A stretch of DNA of 36,661 nt from Alphaproteobacteria bacterium (GCA_026982705.1 JALSGP010000047.1:1-36661); one strand, 5' to 3'. Positions 26,451 through 35,627 are shown, numbered from the stretch's first letter. Numbers and translations are program-made. The notes: generated by a model from the letters alone, not told the origin.

Positions 26451-27650
26451 TCAGCCGGACGATCCGACCACCACCCCCTCCGCCAGGAGACGGTCGATCT
26501 CCGCCGTCCCGTAGCCGAGTTCGGCGAGGATGGCCCGTGCGTCGGCGCCGAGCCGCGGCGGCGGTCTCCGTACCCTGCCGGGCGTGCGCCCGAACTTGAG
26601 GGGGATGCCGGTGCCGCGGTAGCCGTCCAGCTCCGCCACCATGCCGCGGTGGCGGGTGTGGGGATGCTCCAGCACCTCCGGCAGGCCCAGCACCGGCCCC
26701 ACCGGCACGCCGAGGCGCAGCAGCTCCTCCGCCAGCCGCCGGCCGTCCCGGATGCGGAGGAGGGGCTCCAGCGTGCGCCGCAGCTCGTCGCGGTGGGCGA
26801 GACGGGCGGCGTTGGTGACGAAGCGCGGATCCTCCGCCAGCTCCGGATGGCCCAGGTGTTCGACCAGCAGGCGGAACTGGCGGTCGGTGCCGCAGGCGAC
26901 GAAGATCTCGCAGGTGGCGGTGGGGAACTTGTCGTAGAGGCCGATGTTGGGATGGGCGTTGCCGAGGAGCGCCGGCGTCTCGCCGGAGAGGAACCAGTTG
27001 GCGGCATGGGGATGGAGGAGGGCGACGGCCACGTCCCAGAGCGTGGTCTCCACCTTCTGGCCGCGGCCGGAGCGGGCCCGTTCCACGAGCGCCATGAGAA
27101 CGGCGACGGTGGCGGCGAGGCCGGTGGCGAGATCGACGATGGGGATGCCGACGCGGAGCGGCCCGGTGCGGGGATCGCCGTTGACGCTCATGGGCCCGGC
27201 CATGGCCTGGGCGATGGCGTCGTAGCCGGGCAGTCCCCCGAGGGGCCCGTCGTCGCCGAAGCCGGAGATGCGGCAGTAGACGAGGCGGGGAAAGCGTCCG
27301 GCCAGCACCTCCTCGTAGCCGAGGCCCCAGCGCTCCATGGTCCCGGTCTTGAAGTTCTCGACGAGGACGTCGGCCGTCTCCAGGAGCCGCAGCAGCACCT
27401 CGCGGCCCTCGGGGCGGGCGAGGTCGAGGGCGATGTCGCGCTTGTTGCGGTTGACGCCGACGAAGTAGGAGGCGGCACCGTCGGCGGCGAAGGGTGGTCC
27501 CCAGCGGCGGGTCTCGTCGCCGCCGGGCGGCTCCACCTTGATCACCTCGGCCCCGTGGTCGGCCAGCCACTGGGTGCAGAAGGGCCCGCTCAGCACCCGG
27601 GTGAGATCCACCACCCTGAGACCGGCGAGACAGCCTCCGCCTTCGCGCAT
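26451..27650 (-). CDS. Class III (CaiB/BaiF) CoA-transferase
   Basis: This is a 399-aa family III CoA-transferase, distinct from the one at 10723. The opening LAGLRVVDLTRVLSGPFCTQ is characteristic. The catalytic Asp is expected at Asp144 in LPGYDAIAQAMAGPMS, and the glycine-rich GDDGPLGG precedes it. The ATG at 27650 was preferred over an upstream one because GAGGG lies just before it. It stands 70 bases upstream of the cysteine hydrolase and 132 bases downstream of hemA, on the same strand. The substrate is unknown. Confidence 0.87.
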   Translation of the reverse strand: MREGGGCLAGLRVVDLTRVLSGPFCTQWLADHGAEVIKVEPPGGDETRRWGPPFAADGAASYFVGVNRNKRDIALDLARPEGREVLLRLLETADVLVENFKTGTMERWGLGYEEVLAGRFPRLVYCRISGFGDDGPLGGLPGYDAIAQAMAGPMSVNGDPRTGPLRVGIPIVDLATGLAATVAVLMALVERARSGRGQKVETTLWDVAVALLHPHAANWFLSGETPALLGNAHPNIGLYDKFPTATCEIFVACGTDRQFRLLVEHLGHPELAEDPRFVTNAARLAHRDELRRTLEPLLRIRDGRRLAEELLRLGVPVGPVLGLPEVLEHPHTRHRGMVAELDGYRGTGIPLKFGRTPGRVRRPPPRLGADARAILAELGYGTAEIDRLLAEGVVVGSSG

Positions 27651-27782
27651 CGACGCCCTCCCCCGCGGACGACGGCGCACCGGTCCGCGCGCACGCGTGT
27701 GGTCCGCACCCCTCCTAGAAAGCCCGGTGACGTTTGGGAAGGGACGTCGGCGCCGCGCGCCGCGACGGCCCCGCCGGGGACC

Positions 27783-29000
27783 TCAGGCCGCCTTCGGGAT
27801 GGCGAGCCGCTCCCACACCCGCGCGAGCGCCGTCACCAGCCGATCCATCTCGGCGTCGTCGTGCCAGGGCGTGGGCGTGATGCGCAGCCGCTCGGTGCCC
27901 CGTGGCACGGTGGGGAAGTTGATGGGCTGGATGTAGATGCCGAAGTCGTCCAGCAGCATGTCGGAGGCCTGCTTGCAGCGCACCGGATCGCCCACCAGCA
28001 CCGGCACGATGTGGGTCTCGGAGGGCATCACCGGCAGGCCGACGGCGGCGAGGCGCCGCTTGAGGGTGGCGGCCCGCTCCTGATGGCGGGCGCGGAGCTC
28101 CCGGCCCGCCGGCCCGGCCAGCAGCCGCACCGACGCCAGGGCCGCGCCCACCGTGGCCGGCGTGAGGGAGGTGGTGAAGATGAAGCCGGAGGCGTAGGAG
28201 CGCACCGAGTCCACCACCGCCGCCCGGCCGGCGATGTAGCCGCCCTGGCAGCCGTAGGCCTTGGCCAGCGTGCCCTGGATCACGTCGACGCGGTCCATCA
28301 GCCCCAGCATCTCGGCGACGCCGGCGCCGTGTTCTCCGTACATGCCCACGGCGTGGACCTCGTCGAGATAGGTCATGGCGTTGTACTTCTCGGCGAGATC
28401 GCAGATGGCCTCGATGGGGCCGAGATCGCCGTCCATGGAATAGACGCTCTCGAACACGACGAGCTTCGCCCGCTCGCGGGGCTGTTCGGCCAGCAGCCGT
28501 TCGAGATGTTCGAGATCGTTGTGGCGGAAGATCTTCTTCTCGCAGCGGGAACTGCGCACGCCGGCGATCATGGAGGCGTGGTTGAGCTCGTCGGAGAAGA
28601 TGACGCAGTCGGGCAGCAGCCGGGCGATGGTGCTGATGGCCGCCTCGTTGGCCACGTAGCCGGAGGTGAAGAGCAGTGCCGCCTCCTTGCGGTGCAGGCG
28701 CGCCAGCTCCGCCTCCAGCAGCACGTGGAGATGGGTGGTGCCGGAGATGTTGCGGGTGCCGCCGGCGCCCGCGCCGTAGGACTCGAGCGCCTCGCGCCCG
28801 GCCGCCAGCACCTCCGGATGCTGGCCCATGCCGAGATAGTCGTTGGAGCACCAGATGGTGACCTCACGCACGCCGTCGGGCCGGTGGTGGAGGGCGCGGG
28901 GGAAGCGTCCCACCTGGCGCTGGAGATCGGCGAAGACGCGATAGCGTCCCTCCGCCCGGATGCGTGCGATGGCGTCCTCGAACACGCGCACGTAATCCAT
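27783..29000 (-). CDS. hemA: 5-aminolevulinate synthase
   Basis: ALAS condenses succinyl-CoA and glycine to 5-aminolevulinate, the first step of haem synthesis by the C4 route used by Alphaproteobacteria. The 405-aa protein has [13 protein letters not shown] near 50, [17 protein letters not shown] near 76-92, and the PLP lysine at Lys247 (GTLAKAYG). Its C-terminus [20 protein letters not shown] is typical. This gene is the best single taxonomic marker in the window. ATG with GGAGAGGGAGA upstream. Confidence 0.98.
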   Translation of the reverse strand: MDYVRVFEDAIARIRAEGRYRVFADLQRQVGRFPRALHHRPDGVREVTIWCSNDYLGMGQHPEVLAAGREALESYGAGAGGTRNISGTTHLHVLLEAELARLHRKEAALLFTSGYVANEAAISTIARLLPDCVIFSDELNHASMIAGVRSSRCEKKIFRHNDLEHLERLLAEQPRERAKLVVFESVYSMDGDLGPIEAICDLAEKYNAMTYLDEVHAVGMYGEHGAGVAEMLGLMDRVDVIQGTLAKAYGCQGGYIAGRAAVVDSVRSYASGFIFTTSLTPATVGAALASVRLLAGPAGRELRARHQERAATLKRRLAAVGLPVMPSETHIVPVLVGDPVRCKQASDMLLDDFGIYIQPINFPTVPRGTERLRITPTPWHDDAEMDRLVTALARVWERLAIPKAA

Positions 29001-29102
29001 CCGCCGTCTCCCTCTCCGCTGGCCGGGGCGAGCGTGCCCACTGTGGCGCTGCCGCGTCGGCGGGACAAGAACGCACGGGGCGAGGCCGATGGTCGCACGC
29101 CC

Positions 29103-30392
29103 TCACCCGTCCGCCGACCCGCGCAGGAAGAGGGCGGCCAGCTCCACCTCCGCCGATCCCACGAACTGGTCCACCGGCCGCAGCCGCGCCAGCCGGAAGC
29201 CGGCATCCGCGAGGATGCGGGCATCGCGGGCGAAGGTCGCGGGGTTGCAGGACACGTACACCACGCGTCCGAGCCGGCTGCGGGCGATGGCCTCGCACTG
29301 GGCCCGCGCGCCGGCGCGCGGCGGATCGAGCACCACCAGATCGAACGCCGCGAGCTCCTGCGGCGTGAGCGGTGCGTGCTCCAGATCGCGGACCCGGTAG
29401 GAGAGCCGGGGGTCGCCCACCGCCTCCAGGGCCCGTACCACGGCGATCTGCGCGTTCCGGTCCCGGTCCACCAGCTCCAGCCGCCGCAGCCGCTGGTGAT
29501 GCGGCAGGGTCAGGACGCCGAGGCCGGCGTGGAGGTCGACCACCCGATCGCCGTCACGGATCGCCTCCCCCACGAAGTCCACGAGCGCCCGCTCGCCCTC
29601 CTCGGTGGCCTGGAGGAAGGCGGCGGGCGGCAGCGGCACCCGCAGATCGCCCACCGCCACCCACGGCTCCGTCCGGCGGACCAGGGTCTCGGCCCAGATG
29701 CCCGCCCCCAGCGCCACCCGCGCGACGCCGTGGGCCCCGGCGAAGGTCTCCCACCGGCCCCACAGGGCAGGAGGGGCCTCCCAGGTGGTGAGGAGGGCGA
29801 TGTCCACGCCGTTGGCGGCGACGGCCAGATAGACCGGACACGCCGCCACCCGGCTCTCCGCCAGCATCTCCGCGAGGGGCCCGAGCAGCCGGTCGATCTC
29901 GGGCCGTGCCACCGGACAGTGGTCCACCGGCTCGATGCGACGGGAGTGACGGCGGTGGAAGCCGAGACGCGGCAGCCGGCCGCGCCTACCCGGCGACCAG
30001 GCGAGGCGCAGCCGGCGGCGGCTCGCCGGCGGCGACGTCCACACCGGCTCCAGCACCTCCACGGTGACGCGGCGGCGGGCGAGCTCCTCGAGGATGCGCT
30101 CGCGCTTGAAGCGGGCCTGCGCCTCCGCCTCCAGGTGCTGGAGACGGCAGCCGCCGCAGCGGCCGAAACGGGGGCAGAAGGGCTCGGCGCGCGCGGCCGT
30201 GCCGGCGAGCCGGGCGAGGGGCCGGGTGCGGTGGCCGCCGTAGACGGGTTCCTCCACCCGCACCCGCCAGCGCTCGCCGGGAAGAGCGAAGGGGACGAAC
30301 AGGCGCGTGCCCTCGACCTCGGCGATGCCGTCGCCCTCGTGACCGAGACGCGCGACGGTGACCTCCACCACCTCACCGCGCCGCATCGGCAT
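29103..30392 (-). CDS. TrmA/RlmD-family 5-methyluridine RNA methyltransferase
   Basis: This 429-aa RNA m5U methyltransferase starts with a TRAM-like domain (residues 1-60, VTVARLGHEGDGIAEVEG). An iron-sulfur cluster motif follows: Cys73, Cys79 and Cys82 (FCPRFGRCGGC), with a likely fourth ligand at Cys159. The SAM domain has VVDLHAGLGVLTLP (an unusual motif I; DLFAGVG is commoner) and VLDPPRAG. The catalytic Cys382 is in SCNPATF. It overlaps the stop of the small membrane protein gene by 20 bases. The target (a 23S rRNA or tRNA uridine) is not determinable. Confidence 0.88.
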   Translation of the reverse strand: MPMRRGEVVEVTVARLGHEGDGIAEVEGTRLFVPFALPGERWRVRVEEPVYGGHRTRPLARLAGTAARAEPFCPRFGRCGGCRLQHLEAEAQARFKRERILEELARRRVTVEVLEPVWTSPPASRRRLRLAWSPGRRGRLPRLGFHRRHSRRIEPVDHCPVARPEIDRLLGPLAEMLAESRVAACPVYLAVAANGVDIALLTTWEAPPALWGRWETFAGAHGVARVALGAGIWAETLVRRTEPWVAVGDLRVPLPPAAFLQATEEGERALVDFVGEAIRDGDRVVDLHAGLGVLTLPHHQRLRRLELVDRDRNAQIAVVRALEAVGDPRLSYRVRDLEHAPLTPQELAAFDLVVLDPPRAGARAQCEAIARSRLGRVVYVSCNPATFARDARILADAGFRLARLRPVDQFVGSAEVELAALFLRGSADG

Positions 30393-30687
30393 CGACGCCC
30401 GCCGGCAGCACCAGGAAGCCCAGCGGCGTCCCGCGGGCCGCGTCCACCGTGAGCAGATGGAGCCGTCCCGCCCCGTCCCGCAGGACGAGGAGGATGCGGT
30501 CGCCGGCCGGGGCCACGTCCACCAGCGTCAGGCCCGGGGGCACGGCGACGGGGCGCGGCGCCTCCAGCGGGACCGGGGTGCGGCCGGTGCGGGCCACCAG
30601 CAGCGCCACCAGCGTGCCGGTGCCCACCACGATGAGGACGCCGGCCACCACCACGAACACCTTGACCCAGCGCAGCCAGCCTTCCAC
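30373..30687 (-). CDS. Small single-pass membrane protein (DUF6476-like)
   Basis: This 104-aa protein has one hydrophobic helix (residues 9-33, VFVVVAGVLIVVGTGTLVALLV) followed by a short beta-rich tail (ILLVLRDGAGRLHLL). It is divergent from rluD with an 11-base gap. I recall small DUF6476 proteins beside rluD in other Alphaproteobacteria, and that is the basis for the family suggestion. The start is a GTG at 30685-30687. Function unknown. Confidence 0.75.
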   Translation of the reverse strand: MEGWLRWVKVFVVVAGVLIVVGTGTLVALLVARTGRTPVPLEAPRPVAVPPGLTLVDVAPAGDRILLVLRDGAGRLHLLTVDAARGTPLGFLVLPAGVDADAAR

Positions 30688-30698
30688 GTGTCGCTCCG

Positions 30699-31682
30699 AT
30701 GACGAACGTCCCCACCGTCCACGAACTCGAGGTGGCGCCGGCCCACGGGGGCAGCCGCCTCGACGTGTTTCTCGCCCGCAGTCTGCCCGATCTCTCCCGC
30801 GCCCGCATCCAGGCCCTGGTGCGGGAGGGGCGCGTGCGCGTGGACACGCGTGCGGTAGCGGAGCCCTCGCGGCGGGTCAAACCGGGCGAGCGGGTGCGGA
30901 TCGAGGTGCCGCCGGTGTCTCCGGCGACGCCGCGGCCGGAGGCGATGCCGCTCGACATCCTCTACGAGGACGAACACCTTCTGGTGCTGGACAAGCCGGC
31001 CGGGCTGGTGGTGCATCCGGCGCCGGGCCATGCCGGCGGGACGCTGGTCAACGCCCTGCTCGCCCACTGCGGCGAAGGTCTCTCGGGCATCGGCGGCGTG
31101 GCGCGGCCGGGGATCGTCCATCGCCTCGACCGCCAGGTCTCGGGGGTGATGGTGGTGGCCAAGCACGACCGCGCCCATCTCGGCCTCGCCGCCCAGTTCA
31201 CCGTCCACGGCATCCGCCGGATCTACGAGGCGGTGGTGCACGGACTGCCGGAACCGCCCCGCGGCGAGATCGACCGTCCCATCGGCCGCCATCCCCGCGA
31301 CCGCCGGCGGATGGCGGTGGTGGCCGACGGCAAGCCGGCGCGCACCCGCTACCGGGTGCTGGAGGCGGCCGGGGTGCTGGCGGCACGGCTGGAGCTGGAG
31401 CTGTTCACCGGTCGCACCCACCAGATCCGGGTGCATCTCCAGAGCCTCGGCCATCCGGTCCTGGGCGATCCCCTCTACCGGCCGCGGTGCGACCGGCTGC
31501 CGGCGGCGGTGCGACGCTGGCTCCGTGGCCTCGACCGCATCCTGCTGCACGCGCGGCTGCTGGCCTTCGACCATCCCGTGACCGGTGCGCGGCTGACGTT
31601 CGAGCGACCGCCGCCGCCCTGCTTCGCCGAGGCGATGAGACGTCTGCGCGAGGGGTGGACGGCCCGCGCGCGGGCGGGTTAA
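30699..31682 (+). CDS. rluD: 23S rRNA pseudouridine synthase RluD
   Basis: RluD forms pseudouridines in helix 69 of 23S rRNA. The 327-aa protein has an N-terminal S4 RNA-binding domain (about 17-80) and the RluA-family catalytic domain. Asp144 lies in PGIVHRLDRQVSGVMV. Further motifs are LVLDKPAGLVVHPAPGH and TGRTHQIRVHLQSLGHPVLGD. It is followed after 76 bases by rpoH. RluD rather than RluC is suggested by the full RluD-like length and S4 domain. Confidence 0.93.
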   Translation: MTNVPTVHELEVAPAHGGSRLDVFLARSLPDLSRARIQALVREGRVRVDTRAVAEPSRRVKPGERVRIEVPPVSPATPRPEAMPLDILYEDEHLLVLDKPAGLVVHPAPGHAGGTLVNALLAHCGEGLSGIGGVARPGIVHRLDRQVSGVMVVAKHDRAHLGLAAQFTVHGIRRIYEAVVHGLPEPPRGEIDRPIGRHPRDRRRMAVVADGKPARTRYRVLEAAGVLAARLELELFTGRTHQIRVHLQSLGHPVLGDPLYRPRCDRLPAAVRRWLRGLDRILLHARLLAFDHPVTGARLTFERPPPPCFAEAMRRLREGWTARARAG

Positions 31683-31758
31683 GGGTGGGCGGCCGGCACC
31701 CGAATGCACCTTCCGGGCGAAGGTTCCGGGGTGAATCGGTCTTCTCGGGAGAGGCGCC

Positions 31759-32712
31759 ATGGCGAGTCTGCCCACGGTTCCGAGCGAGGGCTCGGGTCTC
31801 CAGCGATATCTCGAGGAGATCCGCAGGTTCCCGATGCTGGAGCCGGAAGAGGAGTACATGCTGGCCAAGCGCTGGAAGGAGCACGGCGACGTGGAGGCGG
31901 CCCACCGGCTCGTCACCAGCCATCTCCGCCTCGTGGCCAAGATCGCCATGGGCTATCGCGGCTACGGCCTGCCCCTCTCGGAGATCATTTCCGAGGGGAA
32001 CGTGGGGCTGATGCAGGCGGTCAAGCGCTTCGACCCCGACCGCGGCTACCGTCTCGCCACCTATGCCATGTGGTGGATCCGGGCGGCCATCCAGGAATAC
32101 ATCCTCCACAACTGGTCGCTGGTGAAGATCGGCACCACCGCCGCCCAGAAGAAACTCTTCTTCAATCTGCGCCGGCTCAAGAGCCAGCTGCGGGAGCTGG
32201 AGGACGGCGATCTCAGCCCCGAGGCGGTGAAGCGGATCGCCGAGACCCTGGACGTGACGGAGCAGGACGTGATCGAGATGAACCGCCGTCTCGGCGGACC
32301 CGATCACAGTCTCAACACCTTCCTGCGCGAGGACAGCGACACCGAGTGGCAGGACTGGCTGGTGGACGAGCGCGCCACCGCCGAGGAGACGGTGGCCGAG
32401 GCGGAGGAGTTCGACTATCGCCGTCATCTGCTCGAGCGGGCCATGCACGTGCTCAACGACCGCGAGCGCCACATCCTCACCGAGCGCCGTCTCCGTGAGC
32501 CGCCCACCACCCTGGAGGAGCTGAGCAGGCACTACGGCGTCTCCCGCGAGCGCATCCGCCAGATCGAGGTGCGGGCCTTCGAGAAGCTCCAGAAGGAGAT
32601 GAAGAAGCTGGAGCGGCAGGGGACGGCCGCCCTGCCGCCGCCCTCGGAGCGGCCGATGGCGGCGCTGCCGCCGGCCGCGACCCGCGAGCGCGCGTCCTCG
32701 CGCAAGGGCTGA
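31759..32712 (+). CDS. rpoH: RNA polymerase sigma-32 factor RpoH
   Basis: This is the heat-shock sigma factor, 317 aa. Region 2 is at about residues 50-115 (SEIISEGNVGLMQAVKRFDPD, YAMWWIRAAIQEYIL). The RpoH box QKKLFFNLRR is at 130-139, and the region 4 helix-turn-helix is [19 protein letters not shown]. The ATG is at 31759 with GGGAGAGG upstream. The alanine- and proline-rich tail after residue 290 is not conserved. Chaperone genes are not nearby; rpoH is usually isolated like this. Confidence 0.95.
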   Translation: MASLPTVPSEGSGLQRYLEEIRRFPMLEPEEEYMLAKRWKEHGDVEAAHRLVTSHLRLVAKIAMGYRGYGLPLSEIISEGNVGLMQAVKRFDPDRGYRLATYAMWWIRAAIQEYILHNWSLVKIGTTAAQKKLFFNLRRLKSQLRELEDGDLSPEAVKRIAETLDVTEQDVIEMNRRLGGPDHSLNTFLREDSDTEWQDWLVDERATAEETVAEAEEFDYRRHLLERAMHVLNDRERHILTERRLREPPTTLEELSRHYGVSRERIRQIEVRAFEKLQKEMKKLERQGTAALPPPSERPMAALPPAATRERASSRKG

Positions 32713-32870
32713 GGCTGCGTCCGCCGCCACCCGACGGGCGGAGAACCGCGGATCGAGGGTGAGGGCCCGCGTCCGCCCGTCCCTCCGCCCCGGCCGGGCC
32801 GCCCCCTTGTGGTACCGGGCGGGAGGGCCTAGCAAGCGGCCGGCTTTCCTCCGCCGAGGATCGTCCCGTC

Positions 32871-33407
32871 ATGTCCCGCACCTCCGTCGTCTCCCGTCGC
32901 GGCCTCGCCATCGCCCTGCCGATCGCCGTCCTCCTCGCGGCGGTCGCGGCCGACGCCGCCCGCGACCGCCTCGGCAGCAGCGGACTGCCACTCCCGCGTT
33001 GGGTCTCCCTCGCCTCCTCCCGCGCCAATCTGCGCACCGGCCCCGGTCGCCAGTTCCCGGTGCGCTGGGTCTACGTGCGCCGGGGGCTGCCACTCCGGGT
33101 GCTGGACGAGGCCGACGTCTGGCGGAAGGTGGAGGACCCGGGCGGCGAGCGGGGCTGGATGCACGCGGCGCTGCTCTCCAGCCGGCGTACGGTGATGGTG
33201 GTGGGAGAGGTGCGCGCGCTGCGCCGCACCCCGGCATCCGGCGCGCGGGTGGTGGCGCGGCTGGAGCCCGGGGTCCTCGGCCGGCTGCTGAGCTGCGAGC
33301 GGGACTGGTGTCTCGTGGAGGTGGAGCGGTACCGCGGCTGGCTCAGGCGGGACGAGATGTGGGGCGTGGATCCGGCACCCCCGACGGCGGCGGAACCCGA
33401 AGGCTGA
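32871..33407 (+). CDS. Exported SH3-domain protein
   Basis: This 178-aa protein has an N-terminal hydrophobic segment (12-30, IALPIAVLLAAVAADAA) acting as a signal peptide or anchor. Two bacterial SH3-like repeats (SH3_4 type) follow at about 45-105 and 106-168. The first repeat has ASSRANLRTGPGRQFPVRWVY and WRKVEDPGGERGWM; the second has VRALRRTPASGARVVARLE and CLVEVERYRGWLRRDEMWG. Such proteins act in the envelope, sometimes on peptidoglycan. It lies immediately upstream of the cobalamin riboswitch, which should be a separate transcription unit. Confidence 0.88.
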   Translation: MSRTSVVSRRGLAIALPIAVLLAAVAADAARDRLGSSGLPLPRWVSLASSRANLRTGPGRQFPVRWVYVRRGLPLRVLDEADVWRKVEDPGGERGWMHAALLSSRRTVMVVGEVRALRRTPASGARVVARLEPGVLGRLLSCERDWCLVEVERYRGWLRRDEMWGVDPAPPTAAEPEG

Positions 33408-33439
33408 GCCGCCGTTCTTGACTCCCGGACGACGGTGCC

Positions 33440-33609
33440 GGCAGGCTGGTCGGCGAGGGGATGGTTCCCGTTCCGGGACGAAGAGGGAAGCCGGTGGGAA
33501 TCCGGCGCTGCCCCCGCAACTGTGAGCGGCGAGCCGAGATCCGGGACGCCACTGGGATCCTCCCGGGAAGGCGGATCGAGGCCGTGACCCGCGAGCCAGG
33601 AGACCTGCC
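33440..33609 (+). promoter_or_regulatory. Cobalamin (B12) riboswitch
   Basis: The aptamer is framed by P1, GGCAGG (33440-33445) pairing with CCTGCC (33604-33609). The B12 box AGCCAGGAGACCTGCC is at 33594-33609. Conserved core elements GGGAAGCCGGTGGGAATCC and CCCGCAACTGTGAGCGG lie between. These riboswitches lower expression of downstream genes when adenosylcobalamin is abundant. The aptamer ends 48 bases before the YVTN gene start codon. No terminator T-run is seen, so control of translation initiation is the likelier mode. The upstream limit of the transcript is unknown. Confidence 0.93.
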
Positions 33610-33625
33610 ATCCCTGCGGAACCAC

Positions 33626-33640
33626 GGGGCGGGGTGCCCC
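33626..33640 (+). promoter_or_regulatory. Short hairpin between riboswitch and start codon
   Basis: GGGGC (33626-33630) can pair with GCCCC (33636-33640) around a GGGGT loop, six bases before the Shine-Dalgarno GAGGAGG (33646-33652). It may be part of the expression platform; it has no T-run and is unlikely to terminate. Confidence 0.45.
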
Positions 33641-33657
33641 CGAACGAGGAGGTCACG

Positions 33658-34800
33658 ATGATCGCACGTCTCGTCTTCGCCGCCGTCCTCGGCCTCTCCA
33701 CCGCGGCCGGGGCGGCTGGCTTCGCCGACGTGGAGCGCTACGTCTTCGTGCCCAACCGCGGCTCCGCCGACGTGGCGGTGATCGACACCACCACCGACAC
33801 GGTGGTGGGCCGCGTCCCCGTCGGCCGCGTGCCCCACCAGGTGGCCGTCTCCGACACCCTGGGGATGCTGGTGGCCTCCAACACGGAGGACGACACCGTC
33901 ACCCTCTTCGATCTCGCCGCCGGCACCACCCTCGCCACCCTCACCCTCGACCGCACGCCCGAGCACATGGAACTGTCGCCCACGGGCGATCTGGTGGCGG
34001 TGGGCAACATCGAGGGCGGCAGCGTGTCGCTGGTGGACCTGCGGGCGCGCCGCGAGATCGCGCGCGTCGAGGGTCTCTACGAGCCCCACAACATGACCTT
34101 CTCCCCCGACGGCCGCTACATCTACGTGGGCAATCTCGGCGCCGACCTGGTCTCGGTGATCGACGTGGCCGCCGCCCGGGTGGTGGAGGAGATCCCGGTG
34201 GGCGATCCCAAGCTGGTGGCGAGCCGCGGCGACAGCGCCTATCAGGGGATCGTCGACGTGACCGCCACCCCCGACCGGCGGCTGGGCTTCGCCGCCTTCG
34301 GCGAGGGGGACGTGATGGCGGTGCTGGACCTGCGCACCCGCCGCCGCATCGCCACCCTCCGGCTCGGCGATCTCCCCTGGCGTGCCTATTCCACCGCCGA
34401 CGGGCGCTTCATGATCGTCCCCAACAACGGGGACGGCACCGTCTCCGTCGTCGCCACCGCGAGCCTGCGCGAGGTGGCGCGGCTGCGCGGCGGCGAGGAC
34501 ATGACCGGCGTCAACACCGGCTGGTTCGAGACCACCGCCTTCGTGATCTCGCGCGGCGAGCGGCGGCTCCACGTGCTGGATCTGGTGGAGATGCGGAACG
34601 CCGGCGAGATCCCGCTGCCGGGCGTGCCCGAGACCGGCGTCACCACCCCCGACGGCCTGAAGCTGTACGTGGCCCTCTCCTCCACCGACCAGGTGGCGGT
34701 GATCGACACCCGTCGCCGGCGGCTGGTGAGGCTCGTCGACGGGGTGGGGGACGAGCCCTGGGGCACCTTCATGGTGGGATCCCTCAACTACTGTCACTGA
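33658..34800 (+). CDS. Secreted YVTN/YncE-type beta-propeller under cobalamin riboswitch control
   Basis: The 380-aa protein has a signal peptide (LVFAAVLGLSTAAGAAG, cleavage near residue 20) and repeated blades of the YVTN type. The first is YVFVPNRGSADVAVIDTT; later blades include IYVGNLGADLVSVIDVA and VPNNGDGTVSVVATA. The last blade, LYVALSSTDQVAVIDT, closes the ring, giving about seven blades. It has no lipobox cysteine. I choose the ATG at 33658 with GAGGAGG upstream. It is the first gene after the riboswitch and shares its transcript with the S41-like gene 23 bases on. YncE-type propellers are often found near TonB receptors, but none is here. The ligand is unknown. Confidence 0.9.
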   Translation: MIARLVFAAVLGLSTAAGAAGFADVERYVFVPNRGSADVAVIDTTTDTVVGRVPVGRVPHQVAVSDTLGMLVASNTEDDTVTLFDLAAGTTLATLTLDRTPEHMELSPTGDLVAVGNIEGGSVSLVDLRARREIARVEGLYEPHNMTFSPDGRYIYVGNLGADLVSVIDVAAARVVEEIPVGDPKLVASRGDSAYQGIVDVTATPDRRLGFAAFGEGDVMAVLDLRTRRRIATLRLGDLPWRAYSTADGRFMIVPNNGDGTVSVVATASLREVARLRGGEDMTGVNTGWFETTAFVISRGERRLHVLDLVEMRNAGEIPLPGVPETGVTTPDGLKLYVALSSTDQVAVIDTRRRRLVRLVDGVGDEPWGTFMVGSLNYCH

Positions 34801-34823
34801 CCGAGCCTCGGCGGACGCGCACC

Positions 34824-35627
34824 GTGCGGTCGTGGACGGCCGCTCTGGTGCTGGGCGCGGCCCTCGTCCTCCCCGGGACGGGGGCCGCGGCGCTCCTGGC
34901 GCGACTGCCGCTGGACGAAGCCGAGCGCACCTTCCTGCGCGCCCGCTGCGACGGCGAGGCCCTCTGCATCGCCCGCGTCCTGGTCCGCCGCCATCCCCGT
35001 CGCTTCCGCATCGAACCGGCGCCGCCCTACGACACCGACCGCATCCGCTGGGTGGTGCACGTCCCGTCGCTGGGGCCGGTGCGGCGGCTGGCCGACGGGC
35101 GGCTGCTGGTGCCGCTGCGCCGCTTCGGCCGCACCCTCTGGCGCGAACTGAAGGCGGCCGATCTCGCCGGCCGGCGGGTGGTGCTGGACCTGCGCGACAA
35201 CGGTGGCGGCGATCTGCGGCGGGCGCTGGAACTCGCCGCCCGCCTGCTGGGACCGGCGCGGGCGCGGGTGGTGCTGCACCGGTCCGACGCTGGCCGGACG
35301 GTGCTGAGCGCCGACCGGCCGGCCCCGATCCCCGCCTTCCGGGTGACGGCGGTGCTGATCTCCGGGCGCACCGCCAGCAGCGCCGAGGTGCTGGCCGCCC
35401 TGCTGCGGGTGGCGGGCGCACGGCTGTGCGGCCGTCCCAGCTTCGGCAAGGACCGGCTCGAGATGGTGCTGCCGCTGCCGGAGGGGCTGCGGCTGCGGGT
35501 GGCGCTGGGGCGGCTGGTGGTGCCGGGCCGTCCCCGCCCCGGTCCCCTCGTCCCCGACGGTCCCCTCGCCGCCTGCGGCCTCGTGCCCGGGCCCCCGGGC
35601 GAGGGCGGTGCCGGGGATCACCCGTGA
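34824..35627 (+). CDS. Minimal S41-family (C-terminal-processing-type) exported protease
   Basis: The 267-aa protein has a signal peptide ([17 protein letters not shown] then AAA) and the S41 core: [20 protein letters not shown] at 119-138, then [14 protein letters not shown] at 181-194. The family's catalytic serine is expected at Ser185 or Ser186, and GRPSFGKD puts the general-base Lys at 209. It lacks the PDZ domain and helical regions of Prc/CtpA proteins and is much shorter than usual. The start is a GTG at 34824. It follows the beta-propeller gene by 23 bases and is thus probably B12-repressed too. The serine spacing is slightly shorter than in CtpB (25 residues), so activity should not be assumed. 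Confidence 0.8.
   Translation: MRSWTAALVLGAALVLPGTGAAALLARLPLDEAERTFLRARCDGEALCIARVLVRRHPRRFRIEPAPPYDTDRIRWVVHVPSLGPVRRLADGRLLVPLRRFGRTLWRELKAADLAGRRVVLDLRDNGGGDLRRALELAARLLGPARARVVLHRSDAGRTVLSADRPAPIPAFRVTAVLISGRTASSAEVLAALLRVAGARLCGRPSFGKDRLEMVLPLPEGLRLRVALGRLVVPGRPRPGPLVPDGPLAACGLVPGPPGEGGAGDHP

Noticed and set aside
26649-30452. A 1267-codon open frame on the plus strand
   Set aside because: It lies antisense to a CoA-transferase, hemA and an RNA methyltransferase, all with strong motifs. Such long frames arise from GC-rich codon bias; the translation is low-complexity H/G/A/R-rich with no recognisable domain.
33418-33423. TTGACT as a -35 box for the riboswitch transcript
   Set aside because: No -10-like sequence is at the right spacing, and the start would fall inside the aptamer.
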